Assembly (NCBI GenBank): GCA_000436735.1
Contig: FR887111.1
Coordinates: forward strand, 1-7,190
DNA length: 7,190 bases
Direction: 5' to 3'
Origin: Firmicutes bacterium CAG:170
GTDB lineage: Bacteria > Bacillota > Clostridia > Oscillospirales > Oscillospiraceae
The notes below the pieces were generated by a model that saw only the letters and a program-made list of their open reading frames with translations, ran no database searches and was not told the DNA's origin. Every line of letters starts with the position of its first letter. Within the stretch, counting starts at the first letter, position 1. A program made the position numbers and the translations under genes. This document shows, piece by piece, positions 1-6,420 of the stretch.

Positions 1-182
1 CACGCTTCGGCGTCCAGACCCGCGTCGGACTGCACTGCGCGCCGTCCGCCCATCGGACGCTCGGCACCTTCCCGACGGGGACGCTCCGCTTTTCCTTCGG
101 ATGGTTCAACACGGAGGCCGACATCGACGCCGCAGCGGCGGCGCTGGATCTTCTGACCCGGGAGGAAGCACATGGACTTTAA
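1..182 (+). CDS. Class V aminotransferase / cysteine desulfurase-family protein, C-terminal end (partial)
   Basis: The reading frame is open from base 3 and ends at TAA 180-182, leaving 59 C-terminal residues; the N-terminus and active-site lysine lie outside the window. The peptide contains GLHCAPSAHRTLGT, then a GTLRFSFGWFNTEADID stretch. This is the characteristic C-terminal block (R-x-GLHCAP-x-AH-x-TLGT, G-x-x-R-x-S-x-G-x-FNT) of PLP-dependent class V aminotransferases related to cysteine desulfurases and selenocysteine lyases. Members of this fold remove sulfur or selenium from cysteine or selenocysteine, but the exact substrate cannot be told from the tail. From memory, it most resembles the short EF2568-like clade found in Firmicutes, often near selenium genes. 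The last 11 bp overlap the start of the LysR gene, indicating co-transcription and probable translational coupling. Family is well supported; specific activity is not. Confidence 0.88.
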   Translation, partial: RFGVQTRVGLHCAPSAHRTLGTFPTGTLRFSFGWFNTEADIDAAAAALDLLTREEAHGL

Positions 183-1062
183 GCAGCTTCGATCCTTCGT
201 CGCCGTTGTGGACTGCGGCAGCTTCACAAAGGCCGCCGCGCGGCTCTACACCTCGCAGCCGACCGTCAGCGCCCATATCCGCCAGCTCGAGGACGAGCTG
301 CATGAGCGGTTGTTCCTGCGCACCACGAAATCGCTTGCCATCACCCCTCGCGGGCGGGAGCTTTACGAATACGCCGCCCACGTTCTCTCTCTTCAGGACC
401 GGCTTCTGTCCAGCTGGTCGGAGGATCAGCACCTGATCCGCCTCGGCAGCTCCACCATTCCCTCGGCCTACATCCTGCCGGAGCTGCTGCCGCAGTACCG
501 CCGCCTGCACCCGGAGGCAACCTTCGCCATCCACCAGAGCGACAGCGCCGACGTGCTCGACGGGCTGCGGAAGGGGCAGTTCGAGCTGGCGCTCGTCGGC
601 ATGGAGGAGCCGGAGGAGGATCTTGCCTTCACGCCCTTCTACCGCGATTCCATGGTGCTCATTACGCCGAACACCGCCTATTTTTCCGCGCTCTCTCCCG
701 ACGGCGCGACCGTCGCGGAGCTTCTGCGAAGCCAGCCGCTGCTTCTGCGGGAGCCGGGAAGCGGCAGTCAGCGCAGTGTGGACGCCTTTTTCCGCAGCAT
801 CGGCCTGGAGCCGTCCTCGCTCAGCGTGAGCGCGCGGCTGAACGATCAGGAGAGCGTCAAGAATCTGGTCGCGGGCGGGCTGGGCATCTCCATCGTCTCG
901 GAGATCGCCGTCCGCAGCGAACGGCACAGCGGACGGCTGCTGGTGTTTCCGCTTCCGAATGACGCCGCCTCGCGCAGTCTCTGCCTTGCCTGCCGCCGGG
1001 GCGACTATCTCCGGCCGCAGGCGCTCCAGTTCATGGAGTTTGCGCGGTCGTTCTATGTCTGA
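172..1062 (+). CDS. LysR-family transcriptional regulator, probably selenium metabolism-associated subgroup
   Basis: This 296-residue protein has the usual LysR length. Residues 1-60 form the winged helix-turn-helix: MDFKQLRSFVAVVDCGSFTKA, then the recognition helix region SQPTVSAHIRQLEDEL and the wing LFLRTTKSLAITPRG. Residues 60-85 are the linker helix, and about 88-290 are the periplasmic-binding-protein-like effector domain (IRLGSSTIPSAYILPELLPQY, then QSDSADVLDGL, ELALVG, LVAGGLGISIVS). The ATG at 172 is supported by GGAGG at 161-165, six bases upstream. The QPTVSAH helix, the SSTIPSAYILPELLP stretch and the LITPN motif match my recollection of the LysR subgroup linked to selenium metabolism in Clostridia. 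Its translational overlap with the class V aminotransferase fits that. It presumably binds DNA as a tetramer and regulates the neighbouring operon; effector and targets are unknown. LysR membership is certain, the selenium link is inference. Confidence 0.93.
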   Translation: MDFKQLRSFVAVVDCGSFTKAAARLYTSQPTVSAHIRQLEDELHERLFLRTTKSLAITPRGRELYEYAAHVLSLQDRLLSSWSEDQHLIRLGSSTIPSAYILPELLPQYRRLHPEATFAIHQSDSADVLDGLRKGQFELALVGMEEPEEDLAFTPFYRDSMVLITPNTAYFSALSPDGATVAELLRSQPLLLREPGSGSQRSVDAFFRSIGLEPSSLSVSARLNDQESVKNLVAGGLGISIVSEIAVRSERHSGRLLVFPLPNDAASRSLCLACRRGDYLRPQALQFMEFARSFYV

Positions 1063-1088
1063 CCTTCCTGTCTGACGCGCTTTTTCTT
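1042..1088 (+). terminator. Possible intrinsic terminator at the 3' end of the LysR gene
   Basis: GCGCGGTC at 1042-1049 can pair with GACGCGC at 1074-1080, with one bulged G, and is followed directly by TTTTTCTT at 1081-1088. The stem overlaps the last LysR codons. The loop is long (24 nt), and an alternative GGTC/GACC pairing (1046-1049 with 1061-1064) competes, so termination may be partial. The position just upstream of the capA-type promoter makes biological sense. Confidence 0.42.
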
Positions 1089-1112
1089 GCAGCTTTCCTT
1101 CTTTTTCTTGCA
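1080..1112 (+). repeat. 12-bp direct repeat overlapping the CapA promoter
   Basis: CTTTTTCTTGCA occurs at 1080-1091 and again at 1101-1112, a 21-bp period close to two DNA helical turns. The second copy supplies the first five bases of the -35 hexamer of the downstream promoter, and the first copy forms the T-tract of the putative LysR terminator. The arrangement could be a regulator-binding pair or a small local duplication; no known operator consensus is recognised. Confidence 0.6.
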
Positions 1113-1136
1113 AAAGCCGGAAATTTCTACTATGAT
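1108..1136 (+). promoter_or_regulatory. Sigma-A type promoter for the CapA-family gene
   Basis: TTGCAA at 1108-1113 and TATGAT at 1131-1136 are separated by exactly 17 bp. Each is a close match to the -35 (TTGACA) and -10 (TATAAT) consensus. Transcription would start near 1143, giving a leader of about 20-25 nt. The ATG at 1139 therefore lies at or before the transcription start, which argues for translation from 1166. Confidence 0.75.
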
Positions 1137-1151
1137 GGATGTATCAAAAAC

Positions 1152-1158
1152 AGGGGGT
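1152..1158 (+). promoter_or_regulatory. Shine-Dalgarno site that sets the CapA start
   Basis: AGGGGGT lies seven bases before ATG 1166 and pairs with the anti-Shine-Dalgarno sequence, allowing one G-U pair. No comparable site precedes the in-frame ATG at 1139. The same AGGGGGT sequence precedes the odd start of the first ABC gene on the other strand. Confidence 0.75.
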
Positions 1159-1165
1159 GCGCAGT

Positions 1166-2506
1166 ATGGCTCAAAGACTCCGGCAGGCTTCAAATTCGCG
1201 CGGTACGGTCGCGGGGTGGATCCTGCTCCTGCTTCTGCTGACAGCGATCATGCTGGGAGCGTTCGCCGTTCTGGAGGCCGCAGCCTCTTGGGAAAGCAAG
1301 GTTCGGACCAACGCCGCCGAGCGGCAGGCCTCGCTCTCCGTGCCCGCCCCTTCTCCCTCCGAGCTGGAAGCTGCGAATACGCCCGCCGCGCCGGAGGAGC
1401 CGGAAGCCCCCGCCGCTGAGGAGCCGGTCTCTCCGACGGAGGCCGTCCAGCCCGATACGGAACCGGAGGAGCCGGACGTACCGGAGGAGCCGGAGACCGC
1501 CCGTGTCACGCTCATGGCGCTGGGCGACAATCTGATCCACAACTGCGTCTACTGGTCGGCGCAGAAGAATGACGGCACCTATGATTTCACGCCGTTTTAC
1601 GCTGATATCCAGCCCACGGTCGAGTCCTATGACATTGCCTGCATCAATCAGGAGACGATCTATGTGAACGATCCCGCGATGTACGGCAACTACCCCTATT
1701 TCGGCTCTCCGACCGCCGTCGGCGACGCGCTCGCAGGCGCGGGCTTCGACGTCGTCACGCAGGCCACCAATCACTGCCTCGACAAGGGCGAGACGGGCAT
1801 TCTCGACACCATCCAATTCTGGCGGGAAAAGCACCCGGAGATCACCATGCTCGGCATTCACGACTCGCAGGAGGACGCTGACACGATCCGTGTGGTCGAA
1901 AAGAACGGCATCCGCATCGCCATGCTGAACTACACCTACGGTCTGAACTACAATGCGCCGCCTTATGCCTACATGGTTGATCTGCTGCACGGGCGGGACG
2001 CCATCGCCAGTACCATCGCCCGCGCAAGAGAGCAGGCCGACTTTGTCGTCGTCTTTGCCCATTGGGGCGAGGAGGGCATCTTTGAGCCGACCGATCAGCA
2101 GAAGGATTGGGCGCAGTTCTTTGCCAATCAGGGCGTCGATCTGGTCATCGGCGCGCATCCGCACGTTCTTCAGCCGCTCGTCATGCTGACCGGCTCCGAC
2201 GGGCATGAAATGCCGGTCTTCTATTCGCTTGGCAATTTCCTTTCGCATCAGGTCGAGCCGCAGAACATGCTTGGCGGCCTTGCCAGCGTCACGTTCGAAA
2301 AGGACGCGGATGGAACGCGCGTCACCGACTGTACGCTCAAGCCGACCGTCAACGTCATGCTCGTCAGCAATACGACCGGCTTCTATGACTACCGCCCCAT
2401 GCTGCTCACCGATTATACGGACGAGCTGGCCGCGCGGCATCATATCCCCGGCTGCGGCGTCGAGGCCATGTGGTCGCTCTACCGTCAGGTCACCGGCGAG
2501 GGCTGA
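1166..2506 (+). CDS. CapA-family protein (PGA_cap metallophosphoesterase-like), membrane-anchored
   Basis: This is a 446-residue protein when started at 1166. Residues 15-36 form one hydrophobic helix (AGWILLLLLLTAIMLGAF), a signal anchor placing the rest outside the cell. Residues 60-112 are a Pro/Glu/Ala-rich spacer with repeated PEEPE units. From 113 comes the CapA domain with its conserved metal-site-like motifs: GDNLIH (D121, H125), NQE (N161, E163), TNH (N202, H203), HWGEEG (H299), GAHPH (H331, H333) and SLGN (354-357). CapA is named for poly-gamma-glutamate capsule synthesis, where it is needed together with CapB and CapC, but many Firmicutes carry stand-alone CapA paralogues of unknown role. 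No capB or capC is in the window, so a capsule role should not be assumed; a cell-envelope phosphoesterase-like function is an alternative. It is transcribed alone from its own promoter and ends before a strong hairpin. Confidence 0.93.
   Translation: MAQRLRQASNSRGTVAGWILLLLLLTAIMLGAFAVLEAAASWESKVRTNAAERQASLSVPAPSPSELEAANTPAAPEEPEAPAAEEPVSPTEAVQPDTEPEEPDVPEEPETARVTLMALGDNLIHNCVYWSAQKNDGTYDFTPFYADIQPTVESYDIACINQETIYVNDPAMYGNYPYFGSPTAVGDALAGAGFDVVTQATNHCLDKGETGILDTIQFWREKHPEITMLGIHDSQEDADTIRVVEKNGIRIAMLNYTYGLNYNAPPYAYMVDLLHGRDAIASTIARAREQADFVVVFAHWGEEGIFEPTDQQKDWAQFFANQGVDLVIGAHPHVLQPLVMLTGSDGHEMPVFYSLGNFLSHQVEPQNMLGGLASVTFEKDADGTRVTDCTLKPTVNVMLVSNTTGFYDYRPMLLTDYTDELAARHHIPGCGVEAMWSLYRQVTGEG
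1391..1494 (+). repeat. Repeated Pro-Glu coding units in the CapA spacer
   Basis: CCGGAGGAGCCGGA occurs three times, at 1391-1404, 1463-1476 and 1481-1494, always in the same frame and encoding P-E-E-P-E or P-E-E-P-D. A shorter relative (GAGGAGCCGG) lies at 1428-1437. It encodes an acidic, proline-rich extended linker between the membrane anchor and the CapA domain. Such repeats can change in number by slippage or recombination. Confidence 0.75.
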
Positions 2507-2570
2507 ACGTCTCCCGGAGCCAGTACCCTGATGTGCCTGCCGCCGGTCTCAAAAAAGCTTATATCGGCAA

Positions 2571-2614
2571 AACCGCCGGAGCGGGTGCACAAAGCATCCG
2601 TCCGGCGGTTCTCT
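2571..2614. terminator. Bidirectional intrinsic terminator between convergent genes
   Basis: AACCGCCGGA (2571-2580) and TCCGGCGGTT (2601-2610) are perfect inverted repeats of 10 bp. The stem continues inward past one bulged G with CGGGTGC (2582-2588) and GCATCCG (2594-2600), including one G-U pair, closed by an ACAAA loop. On the plus strand it is followed by TTCTCTTTAT; on the minus strand the stem runs into GGTTTTGCC. It sits in the 117-bp gap between the CapA stop (2506) and the ABC stop (2624), so it can end both transcripts. No gene is seen in this gap. Confidence 0.85.
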
Positions 2615-2623
2615 TTATACTGT

Positions 2624-4447
2624 TTATGCCAGCTCGATCATGTTCGTATACAGCTGATAATACCGTCCGCGCAGCTCAAGCAGGTCGTTGTGATTTCCGC
2701 GCTCCACGACGCGGCCGTTTTCCAGCACCAGGATCGCGTCCGCGTTGCGCACCGTGGACAGCCGGTGCGCGATCACAAAGACCGTCCTCCCCTTCATCAG
2801 CCCGTCAAGGCCGCGCTCGATGAGCTTTTCCGTGCGCGTATCGACGGACGAGGTCGCCTCGTCCAGAATCAATACCGGGGCCTCCGAGACCGCCGCGCGG
2901 GCGATCGCCAGCAGCTGGCGCTGGCCCTGCGAGAGATTCGCGCCGTCGGAGGTCAGCATGGTGTCGTAGCCCTGCGGCAGATGCGAAATGAAGTAGTGCG
3001 CGTTGGCGATCTTCGCGGCGCGGATGCAGTCCTCGTCCGTGGCCTCCAAACGGCCATACCGGATGTTCTCCATGACCGTGCCGGTAAACAGGTGCGTGTC
3101 CTGCAAAACCGTACCGAGCGAACGGCGGAGGTCGTCCTTGCGGATGTGGCGCACGTCGATGCCGTCATAGGTGATCTGCCCACCCTGAATGTCGTAAAAG
3201 CGGTTGATGAGGTTCGTGATCGTGGTCTTGCCCGCGCCGGTCGAGCCGACAAAGGCGATCTTCTGGCCGGGCTTTGCGTACAGCGAGAGGTCGCGCAGCA
3301 CCGGCTTTTCCGGCACATAGGCGAAGTCCACGCCGTAGAAGCGCACGTCGCCGCGCAGCGGAACACGTTCGCCGTCCGGCCGGACCCAGAAATAGTCCCG
3401 CCCGGACTGTTCCAGCGTGACTTCGCCCTCGTCCACCTCCGGCGGCATATCCAGCACGTCGAAAATGCGCTCCGCGCCCGCAAGCGCCAGCATGATGGCG
3501 TTGAACTGCTCGGAGATCTGACTGACGCGCTCGGCAAAGGTACGGATATAGCCGAGGAAGGTGATGAGCACGCCGCCCGCGTTTTCGCCCGTAAGCCACA
3601 AAACGCCCACGGCGCAGGTCAGCGCATAGAAAAAGTGCGACAGATTATTGAGGATCGGCCCGACGATGGAGGTCACGGTCGTGGCCTCGGCGGAGGACTG
3701 ATAGAAGCTCTCGTTGATCGGCTCGAAGTCCTGCATGACCTGCTTTTCATGCGTAAAAACCTTGACGTCGCGCTGGCCGGCGATCATTTCCTCGACAAAG
3801 CCGTTGACGCTGGCCGCGTCCTTCTGCTGCTGGCGGTAGCAGCGGCTGCTTTTCTTCGTAATGCCGCGCACAACGACGATGACAATTGCCGCCAGCACGA
3901 CCATCAGCGAAAACAGCTTCATCGACAGCGCCAGCATCATGCCGATCGTACCGAGCAGCGAGGTCACGGAGATCAGCATCTGCGTAATGGCGTGCTGCAA
4001 AAGCTCATTCGTCGCCTCGATGTCGTTTGTGAAATAGCTCATGAGGCTGCCGTTGGTGTTCGCGTCAAAATAGCTGATGGGCAGTCTCTGCATCTTGGCG
4101 AACAGCTCCGTGCGCAGCGCGCGCATAATGACCGTGCTGCACTCGAGCATCAGCCGGTTGAGCAGATAATTCGTCACCGCGCTGAGCGCGTACAGGCCCG
4201 CAAGCCCGAGCAGCAGCGCCAGATACTTCGCGTATACCTCGCTGGGCGCAAGGCCGGTCTGCTTGAGCAGATTCACGAGCGGCTTCATGCAGTAGGAGGC
4301 CGCGATCGTCGCCGCCACATAGACCAGAATGGACGCGACCGCGCAGATCATAATGGTACGGCAATGCCTGAAATAGCGGAACAAGCGCAGGAGGCTACCG
4401 AAGGGCGTGCGCGCCTTGCGGTAATCCCGCAGCTCAACTCTGGGCAT
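2624..4447 (-). CDS. ABC exporter half-transporter, canonical-ATPase subunit of a heterodimer (LmrD/BmrD/TM288-like)
   Basis: This 607-residue fused permease-ATPase has an N-terminal exporter membrane domain (about residues 30-320) with helices near 31-52 (TIMICAVASILVYVAATIAA), 75-97, 155-205 and 265-310. The ATPase domain (about 365-600) has Walker A GSTGAGKT (401-408, K407), Q-loop Q449, signature LSQGQ (505-509), Walker B ILILDEATSSVD with catalytic E530, and H-loop H561. E530 and H561 make its own catalytic site canonical, whereas the signature has Q in place of the first G. In heterodimeric exporters this is the mark of the subunit that contributes its signature to the degenerate site. 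The ATG at 4447 is set by AGGAGGTG seven bases upstream. The gene overlaps the preceding ABC gene by 14 bp. Substrate is unknown; families of this kind export drugs, lipids or peptides. Confidence 0.95.
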   Translation of the reverse strand: MPRVELRDYRKARTPFGSLLRLFRYFRHCRTIMICAVASILVYVAATIAASYCMKPLVNLLKQTGLAPSEVYAKYLALLLGLAGLYALSAVTNYLLNRLMLECSTVIMRALRTELFAKMQRLPISYFDANTNGSLMSYFTNDIEATNELLQHAITQMLISVTSLLGTIGMMLALSMKLFSLMVVLAAIVIVVVRGITKKSSRCYRQQQKDAASVNGFVEEMIAGQRDVKVFTHEKQVMQDFEPINESFYQSSAEATTVTSIVGPILNNLSHFFYALTCAVGVLWLTGENAGGVLITFLGYIRTFAERVSQISEQFNAIMLALAGAERIFDVLDMPPEVDEGEVTLEQSGRDYFWVRPDGERVPLRGDVRFYGVDFAYVPEKPVLRDLSLYAKPGQKIAFVGSTGAGKTTITNLINRFYDIQGGQITYDGIDVRHIRKDDLRRSLGTVLQDTHLFTGTVMENIRYGRLEATDEDCIRAAKIANAHYFISHLPQGYDTMLTSDGANLSQGQRQLLAIARAAVSEAPVLILDEATSSVDTRTEKLIERGLDGLMKGRTVFVIAHRLSTVRNADAILVLENGRVVERGNHNDLLELRGRYYQLYTNMIELA

Positions 4448-6251
4448 TTGCGTTCACCTCCTGCTTCATCTGGCTGTCATAAACGTCGCGGTAGATCTGG
4501 CTGCGCGCCATCAGCTCGTCATGCGTGCCGATATCGGACAGCCTTCCCTCGGCAAGCACAAGAATGCGGTCGCAGCTCAGGATCGACGCGATGCGCTGGG
4601 CAATGATGATCTTCGTCGTGCCGGGCAGCGCATTTTTCAGGCCCCTTCGGATATGCTCGTCGGTCGCCATATCGACCGCGCTGGTCGAATCGTCGAGGAT
4701 CAGGATCTTCGGCTGCTTGATGATCGCCCGCGCGATACGCAGGCGCTGCCGCTGACCGCCGGAAAGGTTGGCCGCGTTCTGCTCCAGCAGCGTTTCATAG
4801 CCGTCGGGGAAGCGGTCGATGTACTCGTCGGCGCAGGCAATGGCGCAGGCGGCCTTCATCTCCTCAAGCGTCGCGTCGGGTCTGCCCCAGCGCAGGTTCG
4901 AGGCGATCGTTCCGGAGAAGAGCGTGCCGTTCTGAAGCACCATGGATACGCCGTCGCGCAGATTTTCCAGCGTGTAGTCCCGCACGTCCACGCCGCCGAC
5001 GCGCACCGTGCCGGAAAGGGCGTCATAAAAGCGCGGGATCAGATTCACCAGCGTGGATTTGCCCTCGCCTGTTCCGCCGATGACACCGACCGTCTCGCCG
5101 CTGCGGATATGGAACGTAACGTGCCGCAGATTGAGCTTTTCCAGGTCGCGCGTATAGCTGAAGCAGACGTCCTCAAAATCCACGCTGCCGTCCCGGACGG
5201 TCTGATCCGAGGTTCCGTCCGCGATGTCCGGCTGCTCGTCAAAGACCTCGTTGATGCGCCGCATGGACGCCTGCGCACGCGAGAGGGACATAATGAGCCA
5301 CGAAAGCATCGTCAGAGACGAGACCGCCTGCGTGCTGTAGGACACGATGCTCACAAGCTCGCCCGTGAGCAGGCCCGTCGTCTGGAAAATGATCTCGCGT
5401 CCGCCGAAAAGCAGCAGCAGAATGGTACACGTCCACATAATGCCCATCTGGATCGGGCCGGTCAGCGTGAACAGGCGCGCAGAGGCAAGCTGCGCGTGCC
5501 GCAGCTCCTCCGCCGTCCCGGTGAAGCGCTCCGATTCATAGTCGCCGCGCACGAACGCCTTGACAACACGGCTGCCGACAAGGTTCTCCTGAATAGCGCG
5601 GTTCATATCGTCCATTTTGACCAGCATTCTGCGGAAGCGCGGCTGACCGATGCGCATCATGATCGCCAGCGTGATGGCCAGCACCGGCAGCGCGCCGACA
5701 AAGAACAGCGCCAGATGCGGCGAAATGGTAAAGGCCATCACCGTCGCCAGCAGCAGCATGATGGGGCTGCGCGTCAGCGAACGGATGATCTGGTGCATCG
5801 TCGTGCGGACGGTGTTGACATCCGTTGTGGCGCGGGTGATGAGGCTCGGCGTCGAAAAATGGTCGATGTTTGAAAATGAAAAGCTCTGGATCTTATCCAG
5901 CAGCATCGTGCGCAGGTTTTTGGCAAAGCCCTGGCTTGCAATGGCGGAGCACCGCGCACTGAGCAGACCGCAGGCCATGGACAGGCAGGCAATGCCCACC
6001 ATGATCCCGCCGACGGTCAGGACGAAGCGGTCTCTCTGCGCGACAAGCGCGTCCGGGAACAGTCCGCGCAGCATAAAATTCTCCTCGCGGTAAAGGCCCC
6101 CGTCCACGATGACCGACATCAGCATGGGGATAAAGACCTCCAGCACGACCTCCAGCCCGCCGAAAATGGCGGCGGCAGCCGTCCAGCCGCGATATCCGTT
6201 CAGGCATTTTCCAAGATGCCGGAGCGAATTTTGTTGTTTCTGTTTTTTGAT
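4434..6251 (-). CDS. ABC exporter half-transporter, degenerate-ATPase subunit of a heterodimer (LmrC/BmrC/TM287-like); start codon unusual
   Basis: Read from ATC 6251 the protein has 605 residues, matching its 607-residue partner. The exporter membrane domain starts with a first helix at about 20-50 (GWTAAAAIFGGLEVVLEVF, then IPMLMSVIVDGG). The ATPase domain has Walker A GGTGEGKS (392-399, K398), signature LSGGQ (496-500), Walker B ILILDDSTSAVD in which the catalytic glutamate is D521, and an H-loop with Q552 instead of His. The Asp/Gln pair is the known hallmark of the degenerate subunit in heterodimeric exporters such as TM287, BmrC and LmrC. Its canonical LSGGQ would complete the partner's active site. 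The first standard in-frame start codon is GTG 6146-6144, but it falls inside helix 1 and would give 570 residues. The frame is open back to TAG 6260-6258. The start at 6251 is therefore inferred from the Shine-Dalgarno site, and CTG 6203 is another option. It is the first gene of a two-gene operon. Confidence 0.92.
   Translation of the reverse strand: MKKQKQQNSLRHLGKCLNGYRGWTAAAAIFGGLEVVLEVFIPMLMSVIVDGGLYREENFMLRGLFPDALVAQRDRFVLTVGGIMVGIACLSMACGLLSARCSAIASQGFAKNLRTMLLDKIQSFSFSNIDHFSTPSLITRATTDVNTVRTTMHQIIRSLTRSPIMLLLATVMAFTISPHLALFFVGALPVLAITLAIMMRIGQPRFRRMLVKMDDMNRAIQENLVGSRVVKAFVRGDYESERFTGTAEELRHAQLASARLFTLTGPIQMGIMWTCTILLLLFGGREIIFQTTGLLTGELVSIVSYSTQAVSSLTMLSWLIMSLSRAQASMRRINEVFDEQPDIADGTSDQTVRDGSVDFEDVCFSYTRDLEKLNLRHVTFHIRSGETVGVIGGTGEGKSTLVNLIPRFYDALSGTVRVGGVDVRDYTLENLRDGVSMVLQNGTLFSGTIASNLRWGRPDATLEEMKAACAIACADEYIDRFPDGYETLLEQNAANLSGGQRQRLRIARAIIKQPKILILDDSTSAVDMATDEHIRRGLKNALPGTTKIIIAQRIASILSCDRILVLAEGRLSDIGTHDELMARSQIYRDVYDSQMKQEVNANAQS
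4455..4462 (-). promoter_or_regulatory. Shine-Dalgarno site of the second ABC gene, inside the first
   Basis: Read on the minus strand, AGGAGGTG is a perfect Shine-Dalgarno sequence seven bases before ATG 4447. It lies within the last codons of the upstream ABC gene, whose TGA (4436-4434) falls after the downstream start. This favours coupled translation and equal production of the two subunits. Confidence 0.85.
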
Positions 6252-6259
6252 AGCGCTCT

Positions 6260-6266
6260 ACCCCCT
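6260..6266 (-). promoter_or_regulatory. Shine-Dalgarno site pointing to a non-AUG start of the first ABC gene
   Basis: On the minus strand AGGGGGT (6266-6260) is identical to the Shine-Dalgarno of the CapA gene and lies eight bases before ATC 6251-6249, versus seven bases before ATG in CapA. Its T is the first base of the in-frame TAG stop that bounds the reading frame. No ATG, GTG or TTG in the ABC frame is within reach of this site. Confidence 0.6.
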
Positions 6267-6311
6267 GTTTCCCGCTGTCCATCCCTCACGGCGGCTACGA
6301 TGTTTCCTTTT

Positions 6312-6340
6312 ATTTTATCGGGGGCGCTTCCTTTTTGCAA
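6312..6340 (-). promoter_or_regulatory. Sigma-A type promoter of the ABC exporter operon
   Basis: On the minus strand TTGCAA (6340-6335) and TAAAAT (6317-6312) are separated by 17 bp, a good match to the consensus with optimal spacing. Transcription would start near 6305, giving a leader of about 50-55 nt before the proposed start at 6251. The surrounding DNA is clearly AT-richer than the genes. Confidence 0.72.
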
Positions 6341-6360
6341 GTAGAAAACGTTCCGACATA

Positions 6361-6418
6361 CCGTTTTCCTATCCGTTTTGGACAGATCGCTGCTTTTTGA
6401 GACAGATCACGAAAACGG
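6361..6418. repeat. Clustered short repeats between divergent promoters (candidate operator)
   Basis: GACAGATC occurs at 6381-6388 and 6401-6408, a 20-bp period (about two helical turns). CCGTTTT occurs at 6361-6367 and 6373-6379, and its inverse AAAACGG at 6412-6418. The cluster lies immediately upstream of the -35 of the sugar isomerase promoter and about 20 bp upstream of the -35 of the ABC promoter. Direct repeats so placed are typical of binding sites for a transcription factor, but I recognise no consensus and no regulator gene is adjacent. Confidence 0.45.
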
Positions 6419-6420
6419 CA

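Noticed and set aside
106..1113. Open frame of 335 codons on the minus strand
   Set aside because: Antisense to the LysR gene, which has a clear family signature and start site.
1139..1165. Earlier ATG for the CapA gene adding nine residues
   Set aside because: This ATG lies at or before the predicted transcription start and has no Shine-Dalgarno, whereas ATG 1166 has AGGGGGT at seven bases.
1190..2443. Open frame of 417 codons on the minus strand
   Set aside because: Antisense shadow of the CapA gene, low-complexity Arg/Gly/Asp/Val composition, no promoter seen.
2531..4606. Open frame of 691 codons on the plus strand
   Set aside because: It lies antisense to the ABC gene whose motifs are intact, is rich in His, Arg, Gln and Ala without domains, and reflects GC-biased codon use of the true gene.
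4521..5873. Open frame of 450 codons on the plus strand
   Set aside because: Antisense shadow of the first ABC gene; no recognisable domain and no Shine-Dalgarno.
5893..6282. Minus-strand frame of 129 codons starting at ATG 6282, upstream of the ABC start
   Set aside because: It is out of frame with the ABC gene. Its start is only one base from a weak GAGGG, and it crosses the better AGGGGGT site. A frameshift from it into the ABC frame is possible but needs more assumptions than an ATC start.
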